Source of the DNA: an uncultured Oscillospiraceae bacterium
GTDB taxonomy: Bacteria; Bacillota; Clostridia; Oscillospirales; Ruminococcaceae
DNA: 64,000 nt
Direction of reading: 5' to 3'
NCBI GenBank assembly: GCA_910583935.1
Contig: CAJTZM010000009.1
Span: forward strand, 1-64,000
In this document: in pieces, positions 1 through 8,288 of the stretch
Numbering within the stretch: the first letter of the stretch is position 1
Layout of the letters: every line of letters starts with the position of its first letter
Notes under the pieces: generated by a model
Told to the model about the DNA's origin: nothing
Databases searched by the model: none
Seen by the model: only the letters and a program-made list of their open reading frames with translations
Translations under genes and position numbers: made by a program

Positions 1-1
1 G

Positions 2-352
2 GGGATCTTACCTATCGAGCGGGCGCGCCTCAACGGCGACCCGGTCCGCCGCCTGCCCGGCAACGTCAACTTCTCCTTCGAAGGGGTGGAGGGCGAGGCC
101 TTGCTTCTGTCGCTGGATGCCCTGGGCGTCTGCGCCTCCTCCGGCTCCGCCTGTACCTCCGGCTCGCTGGACCCCAGCCACGTGCTTTTGGGCATTGGCC
201 TGGCGCACGAGATCGCCCACGGCTCCCTGCGGCTGAGCCTCAGCGACGAAAACACCATGGAGGACGTGGATTATATCCTGGAGGTTCTGCCCGGCGTCAT
301 CAGCCGGCTGCGGACCATGTCCCCCTTGTGGGAACGGATCACGAAAGCGTAA
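2..352 (+). CDS. iscS: Cysteine desulfurase IscS/NifS, C-terminal part (gene cut by window start)
   Basis: The last 116 codons of a PLP-dependent cysteine desulfurase, which takes sulfur from cysteine and passes it as a persulfide to Fe-S and tRNA-thiolation partners. The frame is open from base 2. Visible family signatures are RLPGNVNFSF, then the active-site cysteine loop SSGSACTSGSLDPSHVL, then the RLSLS strand near the C terminus. IscU starts 15 bases downstream and mnmA follows, so the sulfur receivers sit in the same operon, as is usual in Firmicutes. The N-terminal PLP domain lies outside the window. Confidence 0.95.
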   Translation, partial: GILPIERARLNGDPVRRLPGNVNFSFEGVEGEALLLSLDALGVCASSGSACTSGSLDPSHVLLGIGLAHEIAHGSLRLSLSDENTMEDVDYILEVLPGVISRLRTMSPLWERITKA

Positions 353-367
353 GGAGGATTTTTTGCC

Positions 368-805
368 ATGCTGTACTCGGAAAAAGTAATGGACCATTTC
401 ACCAATCCCCGCAATGTGGGGGAACTCCCGGACGCCAACGGCGTAGGCGAGGTGGGCAACGCCAAATGCGGCGATATTATGAAAATGTATTTGAAAATCG
501 AAAACGGCGTCATCGAGGATGTGAAGTTTAAAACCTTCGGCTGCGGCGCGGCCATCGCCACCAGCTCCATGGCCACCGAGATGATCAAGGGCAAAACGGT
601 GGACGATGCGCTTAAGCTGACCAACAGCGCGGTGGTCGAGGCGCTGGAGGGTCTGCCGCCGGTGAAAATCCACTGCTCGGTACTGGCGGAGCAGGCGATC
701 AAAACCGCCCTGGCCGACTACTACACCCGCCAGGGAATCGACCCCACCCCCTTTGTAGGCGAATTAAAGGACCCGGACGAGGAGCACCTGGCCTGTGAGC
801 GGTAA
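368..805 (+). CDS. iscU: Fe-S cluster assembly scaffold IscU/NifU
   Basis: A 145-residue scaffold protein on which Fe-S clusters are assembled from IscS-derived sulfur. The three cluster cysteines are visible at about C34 (NAKCGD), C59 (FGCGAA) and C103 (KIHCSV). The length fits the NifU-like IscU family, with a short acidic tail after the core. AAGGAGG lies 10 bases before the ATG. The stop codon lies inside the start of mnmA (11-base overlap), suggesting translational coupling in one iscS-iscU-mnmA transcript. Confidence 0.95.
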   Translation: MLYSEKVMDHFTNPRNVGELPDANGVGEVGNAKCGDIMKMYLKIENGVIEDVKFKTFGCGAAIATSSMATEMIKGKTVDDALKLTNSAVVEALEGLPPVKIHCSVLAEQAIKTALADYYTRQGIDPTPFVGELKDPDEEHLACER

Positions 806-1838
806 AAAGGTGCTGGTGGCTCTTTCCGGCGGGGTGGATTCTTCGGTCTGCGTCTCCTTGATGAAGCGGCAGGGCTGCGACGTCACCGGCCTGGTGCTCA
901 GTCTCTCCCCCGCCCATGAAGGGACCGTCCGGGCCGCCGAATCCGTGGCCCGGGCCCTGGATATCCCTTTGATCGTTGCCCGGGAGGAGGAGTGGTTCCA
1001 GCGGGAGGTGGTCCGCCCCTGGGCCGAGGCCTACCGCCGGGGGGAAACACCCAATCCCTGCATTTTCTGCAACCCCTCCACCAAATTTGCCCTCCTTTGC
1101 CGGGAGGCCAAGGCCCGGGGTTTTTGCCAGGTAATCACCGGCCATTACGCCGGAGTTCGGCTGCGGGAGGGGCGGTACCTACTGAAAAAGGCGGCATTTC
1201 TCCCCCGGGATCAGTCCTATATGCTGTACCGTCTCAGCCAGGAGCAGCTCTCCCTTTTGTCCCTGCCACTGGAGAGCCTGTCTAAAGAGGAGGTACGCGC
1301 CATCGCCGCCCGGGAAGGGCTTCCCTGCGCCAACGCGCCGGACAGCCAAGAGATCTGCTTTATTCCGGATAACAACTATCCGGCCTACATCGAAAAGCGG
1401 TTCGGCCCCATGCCCCAGGGGGACTTTATCGGGCCGGACGGCAGGGTCTGCGGGCACCATAAAGGCCTTCTGCATTACACCGTCGGCCAGCGCAAGGGCC
1501 TGGGAATCGCCCTGGGCAGACCGGTGTTCATCCAATCCATAGACCCGCAGACCAACCGCATCTATTTGGGCGAGTCCGGGGAAGAATATGCCGCCGGCGT
1601 CCGGCTGCGGGACTGCCGCTGGATCCCCTTCGACCGGCTGCCCGGTTCGCTGCGGGTCGGAGCCAAAATCCGTTCCGCCGCCAAGGAGGCCCCGGCATCG
1701 GTCACTCCTTTGGAAAACGGCGGGGCCCAGGTGCTGTTCGATACCCCTCAGCGCGCTCCGGCCCCCGGCCAGTCCTGCGTATTGTACGACGGCGACTGGG
1801 TCCTGGGCGGCGGATACATTGAAAAGCAGATCCTTTAA
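795..1838 (+). CDS. mnmA: tRNA-specific 2-thiouridylase MnmA
   Basis: A 347-residue ATP-dependent enzyme that puts sulfur on U34 of the tRNAs for Lys, Glu and Gln, receiving persulfide from IscS. The PP-loop SGGVDSS is at residues 11-17. A cysteine pair NPCIFCN is at about 87-93 and the catalytic cysteine is in DSQEICFI (C188). The motif YTVGQRKGLGI lies in the central tRNA-binding region and a beta-barrel forms the C terminus. The start is GTG and overlaps the end of iscU by 11 bases. A strong terminator follows, so this is the last gene of the operon. Confidence 0.95.
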   Translation: MSGKKVLVALSGGVDSSVCVSLMKRQGCDVTGLVLSLSPAHEGTVRAAESVARALDIPLIVAREEEWFQREVVRPWAEAYRRGETPNPCIFCNPSTKFALLCREAKARGFCQVITGHYAGVRLREGRYLLKKAAFLPRDQSYMLYRLSQEQLSLLSLPLESLSKEEVRAIAAREGLPCANAPDSQEICFIPDNNYPAYIEKRFGPMPQGDFIGPDGRVCGHHKGLLHYTVGQRKGLGIALGRPVFIQSIDPQTNRIYLGESGEEYAAGVRLRDCRWIPFDRLPGSLRVGAKIRSAAKEAPASVTPLENGGAQVLFDTPQRAPAPGQSCVLYDGDWVLGGGYIEKQIL

Positions 1839-1850
1839 CCAATCAAAAAA

Positions 1851-1882
1851 CCGGAGTAAAGCATACTTTACTCCGGTTTTTT
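1851..1882 (+). terminator. Intrinsic terminator of the isc-mnmA operon
   Basis: A perfect 11-bp stem (CCGGAGTAAAG / CTTTACTCCGG) with a 4-base loop is followed by six T. It starts 12 bases after the mnmA stop. An A-run on the left side lets it also serve the convergent XRE gene. Confidence 0.92.
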
Positions 1883-1943
1883 ACAAAATAAAGGGACAGA
1901 CCGGCCCGATTTCACGCCGGTTCAGAGGCGGACTTTGACCTGT

Positions 1944-2195
1944 TTATCCCCCGCCTTTTTTATCAGCGCCTTTCTCGGGCGGCTTCAGCCCCAGCACAAA
2001 ATCCGCCGAAACCTGATAATGGCGGCAGAGGACGATCAGGTGCCGGATGGGAAGCTCGCTGGCACCCCGCTCGTAGCGGGCGTACATGGTTTGAGAGGTT
2101 CCTAAAATCTGGGCCACCTGCTCCTGGCTCAGATCATGATCCTCCCGCAGATTACGCAGACGCTGCATATAAGAAGACATTTCTCTCACCAACAT
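1944..2195 (-). CDS. Small XRE-family HTH transcriptional regulator
   Basis: An 83-residue protein that is almost only a Cro/C1 helix-turn-helix. Recognition elements are LSQEQVAQILGTSQTMYARYERG at about residues 23-45, followed by PIRHLIVLCRHYQVSADFVLG, the usual fourth and fifth helices. A Lys/Gly-rich tail ends it. Upstream lie two mirrored AT-rich palindromes at 2216-2258, the expected kind of site for autoregulation. No toxin or other partner gene is adjacent on its own strand. The regulated target is probably itself plus the divergent transcript starting near 2269. The ATG at 2195 is the first in-frame start, but the ATG six codons inside (MSSYMQRL) could also be used. Confidence 0.85.
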   Translation of the reverse strand: MLVREMSSYMQRLRNLREDHDLSQEQVAQILGTSQTMYARYERGASELPIRHLIVLCRHYQVSADFVLGLKPPEKGADKKGGG

Positions 2196-2215
2196 TCTTT
2201 TTCAAAATGTTAGCA

Positions 2216-2258
2216 TAGTAAAGATATTTACTATTGCTTTTAGTAAATATCTTTACTA
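2216..2258. promoter_or_regulatory. Pair of mirrored XRE operators
   Basis: Two 18-base sites, TAGTAAAGATATTTACTA at 2216-2233 and TAGTAAATATCTTTACTA at 2241-2258, are exact reverse complements of each other, and each is itself nearly palindromic. Their centres are 25 bases apart. The right site fills the spacer and the start of the -10 of the plus-strand promoter at 2234-2262, so a bound protein would block it. The left site lies just upstream of the XRE gene. Binding by the neighbouring XRE protein is inferred. Confidence 0.7.
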
Positions 2259-2262
2259 TAAT
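2234..2262 (+). promoter_or_regulatory. SigmaA-type promoter diverging from the XRE gene
   Basis: TTGCTT at 2234-2239, a 17-base spacer and a perfect TATAAT at 2257-2262. It reads away from the XRE gene with a predicted start near 2269. The right operator overlaps the spacer. Confidence 0.65.
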
Positions 2263-2268
2263 AAGAGA

Positions 2269-2582
2269 GAAAATGCATGTAGCCGTCTCCTGCATGGAAA
2301 AAACAATCAAGAGCATCGTCCCTCTACAATTGGACTTTAGCGCCGCCCGGCAAAAGAGAGCCGCCCAGCGGCTTCTTGCAGCCCCGCGCTGTCTGACTTT
2401 GTGAAATTGCCCGCCTGCCGGCGCTGTTCAGGCCGGCGGCCGTTTCTTGATAAACGCCGGCTTCACCGGCAGGCTCAGCCGTCTGCCCCCGGAACGGGGC
2501 CTTCTCCCAATAGCCTGTCCCTGGGCAAGCGGCCCGCAATTTGCAGAAACCGTCTCTGGGTCCTGCCCGGAGACGGTTTTTT
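2269..2582 (+). ncRNA. Candidate structured transcript of unknown function
   Basis: A 0.3 kb stretch with a promoter at one end (2234-2262) and a strong terminator at the other (2550-2582). It holds several GC-rich hairpins, for example around 2418-2435 (CCGGCGCTGTTCAGGCCGG) and 2455-2470 (CGCCGGCTTCACCGG). It does not match tmRNA, RNase P, SRP RNA or a riboswitch that I can recognise. A 43-codon reading frame (2273-2404) begins four bases after the predicted start with a poor ribosome site and resembles no family known to me, so the region may be a noncoding RNA or a short mRNA. Confidence 0.45.
2550..2582 (+). terminator. Intrinsic terminator of the structured transcript
   Basis: An 11-bp stem (CCGTCTCTGGG / CCCGGAGACGG, one G-U pair) with a 5-base loop, then TTTTTT. 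Confidence 0.85.
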
Positions 2583-2683
2583 GCATTGTCAGAGCCGCTC
2601 AAAGGACTTTTTTCCGCCAAGCCACACAAAAAACGCCGGTAAAGTCTTAAGCTTACCAGCGATTCTTTGCATCAAGCCGCGCC

Positions 2684-3850
2684 CTAGATGTAATTGCGGT
2701 CAAAGGTGATCACCGTAAAATAGGTATCCTTTTCCCCCTGCAGCCGGCTGTCGATCTCCTTTTTCAGCTCCCCGTTTTTCCGGTTCTCCCCCTGGGGGAC
2801 CACCAAGTCGAAAATCAGATTGGTGTGGGTGGGGCCCGGCACCATCCGAAAATCATGGATGGTCATTTTTCCGTTTACCTGGGATACGATCTCCTCGACC
2901 CTTTTGCGCATGGCCGTCGTCTCCTCGCAGTCGTCGGCAATGGGATCGTAATGCAGTACAAACGGCATGTGCAAAACCGCCTGCACATGCTTTTCCGCGT
3001 TGTCGATCACGTCATGGGCCTGCATCACATCTATCGTGCGGGATACCTCCACATGGGCGCTGCCCATCATCCGCCCGGGACCGTAGTCATGCAGGACCAG
3101 ATCATGCACGCCGGTGATCTCCGGATAGCTTAAAATCATATCGTACAGCCGGTGGACCAGCTCCGGGTCCGGCTTTTGCCCCAAAAGCGGGCTGATGGTA
3201 TCCTTGGCCAGCCCATAGCCCGAATAGAGGATAAATCCGCCGACCATCAGCCCCAGATAGCCGTCGATGGAAAAGGGCAGAAACCGCGCGATGAGAATCC
3301 CCAGGGTGGTGGCGCCGGTGGAAATGCAGTCGTTAAGGCTGTCCTGCGCCGCCGCCCGCAGAGTGCCGGAATCAATCCGCTTATCCAGCTTGCGGTTAAA
3401 GGCGCTCATCCACAGCTTGACCAGAATGGATAAAGCCAGCCCGCCAATGACAAAAACGCTGAACTCCACCGGTTCCGGGTGCAGGATCTTGCCAAAGGCG
3501 CTTTGGATTACGTCCATCCCCACCAAAAACACCAAAAAGGTGATGATCAGCCCGCTGACATACTCAATCCGCCCGTGCCCAAAGGGATGGTCCTCGTCCG
3601 CCGGGACACAAGCCGCCTTGAACCCGATAAAGGTCGCCACGCCGCTGCCTACGTCCGACAGGTTGTTGAACGCGTCGCCGGTGATGGCGATGGAGTTGGA
3701 AATGAGGCCCAGGATGAATTTTGCGGTAAACAAAAGCAGATTGCAGACAATCGCCACCCAGCTGCTGAGCATCCCGTACCGTTCCCGCACCTTGGGGGAG
3801 CCTGTCTGATCCGCATCCTTTACAAAAAGTCTTACCAGAAGGTCCGTCAT
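2684..3850 (-). CDS. Cation diffusion facilitator (CDF) metal/proton antiporter, probably Mn-type
   Basis: A 388-residue inner-membrane antiporter that exports divalent metal in exchange for protons. There are several membrane helices in the first 230 residues and a long cytoplasmic tail with the usual ferredoxin-like fold plus extra residues. The metal site in helix 2 reads GDAFNNLSD and in helix 5 reads AAAQDSLNDCIS, giving an N-x3-D / D-x3-D pair. Zinc exporters usually carry His here, while an all Asn/Asp site is typical of the manganese-exporting branch, so manganese is the favoured substrate (inference). It stands alone, convergent with the upstream RNA unit. Confidence 0.9.
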   Translation of the reverse strand: MTDLLVRLFVKDADQTGSPKVRERYGMLSSWVAIVCNLLLFTAKFILGLISNSIAITGDAFNNLSDVGSGVATFIGFKAACVPADEDHPFGHGRIEYVSGLIITFLVFLVGMDVIQSAFGKILHPEPVEFSVFVIGGLALSILVKLWMSAFNRKLDKRIDSGTLRAAAQDSLNDCISTGATTLGILIARFLPFSIDGYLGLMVGGFILYSGYGLAKDTISPLLGQKPDPELVHRLYDMILSYPEITGVHDLVLHDYGPGRMMGSAHVEVSRTIDVMQAHDVIDNAEKHVQAVLHMPFVLHYDPIADDCEETTAMRKRVEEIVSQVNGKMTIHDFRMVPGPTHTNLIFDLVVPQGENRKNGELKKEIDSRLQGEKDTYFTVITFDRNYI

Positions 3851-3981
3851 AAAGCCTGCCGCCTTCCCATTTGTTTTTACCGTAAATTGTACTGCCCTTT
3901 GGGCGGTTGGTCAAGGGTATCTTTTGCCGGACGGCGGCAAAGATTTGGCAAAAGCCATCCAAAAAATTGCCGGAAAACCAG

Positions 3982-4012
3982 AAAAAACAGCTCGAAAACG
4001 GGCTGTTTTTTC
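3982..4012 (-). terminator. Terminator downstream of pepT
   Basis: AAAAAACAGC pairs with GCTGTTTTTT around a 10-base loop. It lies 15 bases past the pepT stop and works in either direction. Confidence 0.8.
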
Positions 4013-4026
4013 CTTGTTTTTCCCTA

Positions 4027-5262
4027 TTATTTTGCGTGGATCTCACAAATGCGGGTGGCGATGCTGGTCAGAATTTCGATGTTCTTTTCCATCGCCTGTA
4101 CGCAGGTGTATTCATATTTTCCATGGGCGCTGTGGCTGGCCGCCCCCAGATTGGGGCAGGGCAGTCCCATAAACGAAAGGCGCGCGCCGTCGGTGCCGCC
4201 GCGGACCGGACCGCTGATCACCTGGACGCCAACCCGCTCAATAGCCTCCTTGGCCGCGTCTACAATATACATATGGTTGAGGATCTGCTCCTTCATGTTG
4301 CGGTAGGAGTCGGTGATGGTTACCTCGACGGTGTTTTCGCCGTATTTGTCGTTTAGGTAAGCGGCGATTTTGCGGAAGGTCTCCTTCTTCTTTTCCAGCT
4401 TGGCCGAGTCATGGTCGCGCAGGATGTAGGACAGATCCGCCGTTTCCACATTGCCCTTCATAGAGCCTAAGTGGCTGAAGCCCTCGTGCCCTTCGGTATA
4501 GGCGGGGTTTTCGAAGACCGGCAGCATCCCCTGAAATTCCATGCCCACCAAAAGGGCGCTGACCAGCTTTCCCTTGGCCGAGCCGGGATGAACGCTCTGT
4601 CCGTTAATATGCACCTTAGCGGAGGAGGCGTTGAAGTTGTCGTACTCCAGGCTGCCGATGGTGCCGCCGTCCACCGTGTAGGCAAACTGCGCGCCGAACT
4701 TCTCCACGTCGAAGTGGTCCACGCCGGTGCCTACCTCTTCGTCCGGCGTAAAGCCGATTTTAATGGTGCCGTGTTTTATTTCCGGATGCTCCAGCAGATA
4801 CTCCGCCATCCCCACAATCGCGGTGACGCCCGCCTTATTGTCGGCCCCTAACAGGGTGGTGCCGTCGGTGGTGATCAGGTCCTTTCCCTTATACATCAGC
4901 ATTTTGGGGAAGTTTTTGGGGCTTAGCACAATGCCCAATTCCTTATTTAACACAATGTCGCCACCATCGTAGTTTTTGATCACCTGGGGCTTGATGTTGT
5001 TGCCGGGCATGTCTGGAGAGGTATCCATATGGGAAATAAAGCCGAAAACCGGAACGTCAAAGTCCACGTTGGAGGGCAGTGTTCCGGTGACGTAACCGAA
5101 TTCGTCCATGGCCGCGTCGGCAATGCCGATGCCCTTGAGCTCCTCCACCAGATACCGGGCCAGCGTCTTCTGCTTTTCCGTACTGGGGAAGCAGTCCGCA
5201 CCGGGAGCGGACTGGGTATCAAAGCTAACATACTTTAAAAATCTGTCTAAAACCGGGGTCAT
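4027..5262 (-). CDS. pepT: Peptidase T (tripeptide aminopeptidase)
   Basis: A 411-residue cytoplasmic zinc peptidase of the M20B family that removes the N-terminal residue from tripeptides. The metal and catalytic motifs appear in order: HMDTSPD (about residue 78), GADNKAG (about 138), DEEVGTG (about 173), then YTVDGG and a C-terminal AASHSAHGKYE with the last metal histidine. The length is normal for the family. AAGGAGG lies 6 bases before the ATG. The gene is monocistronic, with its own terminator. Confidence 0.96.
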   Translation of the reverse strand: MTPVLDRFLKYVSFDTQSAPGADCFPSTEKQKTLARYLVEELKGIGIADAAMDEFGYVTGTLPSNVDFDVPVFGFISHMDTSPDMPGNNIKPQVIKNYDGGDIVLNKELGIVLSPKNFPKMLMYKGKDLITTDGTTLLGADNKAGVTAIVGMAEYLLEHPEIKHGTIKIGFTPDEEVGTGVDHFDVEKFGAQFAYTVDGGTIGSLEYDNFNASSAKVHINGQSVHPGSAKGKLVSALLVGMEFQGMLPVFENPAYTEGHEGFSHLGSMKGNVETADLSYILRDHDSAKLEKKKETFRKIAAYLNDKYGENTVEVTITDSYRNMKEQILNHMYIVDAAKEAIERVGVQVISGPVRGGTDGARLSFMGLPCPNLGAASHSAHGKYEYTCVQAMEKNIEILTSIATRICEIHAK

Positions 5263-5329
5263 AAAAATCCTCCTTGCGGTAAATCGTTGGTTTTAGTATA
5301 CCATTCATTGACAAATAAGGAAAGCCCGA

Positions 5330-5358
5330 TTGCCAAATTTTCTTTTCCGCGGTATGAT
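5330..5358 (+). promoter_or_regulatory. SigmaA-type promoter of the gene at 5390
   Basis: TTGCCA at 5330-5335, a 17-base spacer and TATGAT at 5353-5358, about 31 bases before the start codon. Confidence 0.65.
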
Positions 5359-5389
5359 AGGAAAAGAAAATATAAGGAGAGCGGGACAA

Positions 5390-5893
5390 ATGAAAAAGAA
5401 TTCTTCCCAACCAAAAAACAGCGGCGGGGAAAAGCCGGTCAAACGGACGGTTGTGCTTAACTGCTTTACCGGTGAAGATCGCGAGGTCGACCGGCGCAAG
5501 ATTCCAGTCGTAGACGGCATGGAGCTGGGGAACACCCGGGTGCAGCTGGACAACGGGGTGACGCTGGCTGTTGCCGGCGAGGGGAAGTACCACACCCTGG
5601 GCAATCCCAAAGAACGCTGGGCGGAGGTGGTCCAGGTCCTGGTACGGCCGGACGGGGAATACGGCGACGGCGAGCTGCTGGGCTGGACCCCTTTGTTTTC
5701 CGACCGACCCAAAAACCTGCCGCCGATCCAAAAGAAGGGGCGGACGCCCTCCGGCGCGGCAGAAGCAGCGGGAGCCAAAAAGGCGGGCCAGGGCGGGAAC
5801 AAGCCCAACCACCGTCCCGGCCGGCAAAAGCCGGGGACAAGCGCCCCCAGCGGCGGTAAGCTGCCGCCCCGACCCAAAAAGAGCCGGACATAA
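5390..5893 (+). CDS. Hypothetical basic protein with low-complexity C terminus
   Basis: A 167-residue protein I cannot place in a family. The ATG at 5390 has an AAGGAGAG ribosome site 7 bases away. Residues about 20-105 look folded and beta-rich, with a WAEVVQVLVRPDG core. From about 105 on the sequence is rich in Lys, Arg, Gly and Pro and probably disordered, as in some nucleic-acid-binding proteins. It has no signal peptide or membrane segment. It is a single-gene unit with its own promoter and a near-perfect terminator. Function unknown. Confidence 0.75.
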   Translation: MKKNSSQPKNSGGEKPVKRTVVLNCFTGEDREVDRRKIPVVDGMELGNTRVQLDNGVTLAVAGEGKYHTLGNPKERWAEVVQVLVRPDGEYGDGELLGWTPLFSDRPKNLPPIQKKGRTPSGAAEAAGAKKAGQGGNKPNHRPGRQKPGTSAPSGGKLPPRPKKSRT

Positions 5894-5912
5894 GGCCAAA
5901 CAGCCAGAAAGA

Positions 5913-5943
5913 CCCCCGGCGCGGAATCCGCGCCGGGGGTTTT
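5913..5943 (+). terminator. Terminator of the gene at 5390
   Basis: A 13-bp GC-rich stem (CCCCCGGCGCGGA / TCCGCGCCGGGGG) around a single A, followed by TTTT. Confidence 0.9.
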
Positions 5944-5984
5944 CGATCCTAATTGCGTTTTGCCACACTGTTAAACACAACACG

Positions 5985-8288
5985 CTAACCCCAGATATTG
6001 GCTGGCGGCTTTTCTTCCTCTTCGCCGCCTTCTCCTTCGCCCTCGCCGCCGGGATTGTCTCCCGGGTCGGGGGTGTCAGGATCGGGGGTTTCCTCCGGCG
6101 GATTGGGATCTTCTGCTTTGGAGGAGGATTGCTCTGGGACGGAGGAAGGCTGTTCCTCCGCTTTAGAGGAGGAAGACTGCTCCGGGACAGAACTGCTGCT
6201 GGAAGGCTTACTAGAAGGCTTTGACGCATTTCCATTACCGACGGTGACCTGCACTTTTTTGACAATACTACCGTCGGGCGTTTTGACCGTGATGGTCACC
6301 ACCCCGTCGGTAAGGCCCTGCAGGTGCCCGCCCTCAACGGTCGCCACACCCTCGTCGGAGGAGGACCAGACCAGTTGGCTCGTATCGGCGCCGACGGGAT
6401 CAACCCGCAGATATTTGAGCAAACTGTCCCCATTGCCGACAGCAATATTGTAGCCGTTCACGGGGTCGCCGTTGCCGTCCACAAACTCCAGCTCGGAGGG
6501 GGGCAGCGCCTGATCGGTGACGGTGATGCTGATAGAAGTCGTTTTTACCTGACCGTTGTCGTTGATGGTAGCGACAACAGTGGCGGTGCCCTTCTTTTTG
6601 CCGGTGACGGTAGCGGAGGTGCCGCTGCCGCTTAAAGAAATGATCTTGCCGCCGGCGCGGTCGGTCGACCATTCCACATTCTGGTTGGTGGCATTGTCCG
6701 GGTTAATGACCAGACTCAAGCTGGTGCTGCCGCCGACGGTGACCGTGCCACTGCCCACAATACTCAGATAATCCACCGGCACATAACTGCCCACCTGCAC
6801 GGTGATAGACGCGGAAGCGCCGCTGGGCGCGGTGACGGTAATGGTCGCGGTCCCCATCTTTTTGCCGGTTACACCCCCGCCGGAAACGCTGGCCACCGAC
6901 GGGTCGCTGGAGGACCACTGCAGCTCATCCAGGTTGGCCCCCTCCGGCTCCACCACCAGCAGACTGGTAAGATCCATGCCGCCGCCCACCTGGACGCTGA
7001 CTCCTTCGCTGGCAAAATACATAGACGTAATGGGTCCGGCGCCTACCGTTACGGTGGCGGAGGCGGTAAAGCTGCTTTCCTCAGTGGTGACGGTGATCAC
7101 CGCCGTACCGCTGCGGTGGGCAGTGACGGTACCGCTCTGGTCTACGCTGGCCACCGACGAGTCGCTGGAATCCCAGCGGACGTTGCGGTTAACCGCCGTA
7201 TTGGGCAGCACCGTGGCGGTCAAAGAGGCGGTTTCGCCCGGCTTTAGGTTCAAATTCTCCGGAGAGAGGGAGACACCGGCCACCAGCGCGGCGATCTTTT
7301 TGGCTTCGTACCAGGCCTTGGGCATCACCGGATTGGGGTTAATGTGGGCGGTGGAGGTGTCCACCGTCTCCGATTCGCCCTCCCGCACCCGTCGGGCCAC
7401 CATGGCAAAGCGGGCCTCTTTAAAATCGTAGGTACAGGTAGAAAGGGTGATCAGCTGGTCGCCCGGCTGAATATCCACGCCGGTGACGATCAGCGAACGG
7501 GAGAGAACCTCGTTGGCAAAATTCATTAACTCTTCGTCAGAATTGGCCTGGATAAAGTTGTGGTATTCGAAGTTGGGCGCGTGCTCCGGCAGGGTCGAGG
7601 CGATAAACATGGCCACGATCTTGTATTTTCCCTCTTCGTAGAGGCTGTCGAAATTAATCACCGGATGCTGCTTATAGTAGTTTAAGTCCTGGTAATTGAT
7701 CAGTTCGCCGAACATCTGCCCATCCTTCATATTGTGGCTGTAGATGGGAATATTGGTGCTGGGGATGGAAATATCTACCCGGCAGTCGGCAAAAGGGATG
7801 CCATGCTTGTTGTCCGCCTTGGAAAAGTCCTTGTGCAGATAGTAGTCGTTATCGTCGCTTTGGACCACCGGGTAATTGACCTTGGTCCCGTCGATGGACA
7901 GCCACCCGACGATATCCTCGTTCATCTCCCACAAGGAGGCGAATTTGGTCAGATAAGCCCGCGGGTAATTCTCGCTGACCTCGCCCTTGCCCAGCATGCC
8001 GGCAACGCCGTCGTAAAACTTGGCGTTGCGGTCCGATTCGCCGTAATAGTTGACCAGATAGGTACAGGAGCCGATAAAAACCAAAATCGCCAGATCGAAA
8101 ATAATCTTGCGGGCCTTATCTATCGTGCTGTCCTTTTTGGTCGGCACCATCATGCGAAGGAGCTTTTTGTACCAGGGAATTTTCTTTTTTCGCCGAGTAC
8201 CTGGCGACGCCATACCAGAGGAAGGCGCAGCAGACCGGGCTGGCGCCTTTTGGGTCCTGCTGTAAGGTTTTCTATGGTTTGGAAGCAT
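5985..8288 (-). CDS. Membrane-anchored class B sortase fused to four bacterial Ig-like (BIG2) domains
   Basis: A 767-residue protein. A basic cytoplasmic N terminus is followed by one membrane helix (about residues 62-82). A class B-type sortase domain spans about 110-305 with H185 (IYSHN), C285 (TLSTC) and R293 (EARFAM) as the catalytic triad. Four repeats of about 85 residues with the BIG2 pattern (V-x-L-x-P, W-S-S-S-D-x-S-V-A-S-V, G-T-A-x-I-T-V) cover about 330-690, and a Ser/Pro/Glu-rich tail ends it. Sortases join surface proteins to the cell wall or pilins to each other; the Ig repeats would extend outside the cell. The ATG at 8288 was chosen for its AAGGGG ribosome site; an upstream ATG at 8330 lacks one. 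No sorting-signal substrate is adjacent. Confidence 0.88.
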   Translation of the reverse strand: MLPNHRKPYSRTQKAPARSAAPSSGMASPGTRRKKKIPWYKKLLRMMVPTKKDSTIDKARKIIFDLAILVFIGSCTYLVNYYGESDRNAKFYDGVAGMLGKGEVSENYPRAYLTKFASLWEMNEDIVGWLSIDGTKVNYPVVQSDDNDYYLHKDFSKADNKHGIPFADCRVDISIPSTNIPIYSHNMKDGQMFGELINYQDLNYYKQHPVINFDSLYEEGKYKIVAMFIASTLPEHAPNFEYHNFIQANSDEELMNFANEVLSRSLIVTGVDIQPGDQLITLSTCTYDFKEARFAMVARRVREGESETVDTSTAHINPNPVMPKAWYEAKKIAALVAGVSLSPENLNLKPGETASLTATVLPNTAVNRNVRWDSSDSSVASVDQSGTVTAHRSGTAVITVTTEESSFTASATVTVGAGPITSMYFASEGVSVQVGGGMDLTSLLVVEPEGANLDELQWSSSDPSVASVSGGGVTGKKMGTATITVTAPSGASASITVQVGSYVPVDYLSIVGSGTVTVGGSTSLSLVINPDNATNQNVEWSTDRAGGKIISLSGSGTSATVTGKKKGTATVVATINDNGQVKTTSISITVTDQALPPSELEFVDGNGDPVNGYNIAVGNGDSLLKYLRVDPVGADTSQLVWSSSDEGVATVEGGHLQGLTDGVVTITVKTPDGSIVKKVQVTVGNGNASKPSSKPSSSSSVPEQSSSSKAEEQPSSVPEQSSSKAEDPNPPEETPDPDTPDPGDNPGGEGEGEGGEEEEKPPANIWG

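Noticed and set aside
2401..2709. Overlapping frames of 60-100 codons on both strands in the region 2324-2709
   Set aside because: They have no ribosome sites, odd residue composition, and lie across GC-rich hairpins and a terminator.
5225..6265. A long minus-strand frame of 346 codons
   Set aside because: It overlaps the 5390 gene and the sortase tail, lacks family features and is a GC-driven shadow.
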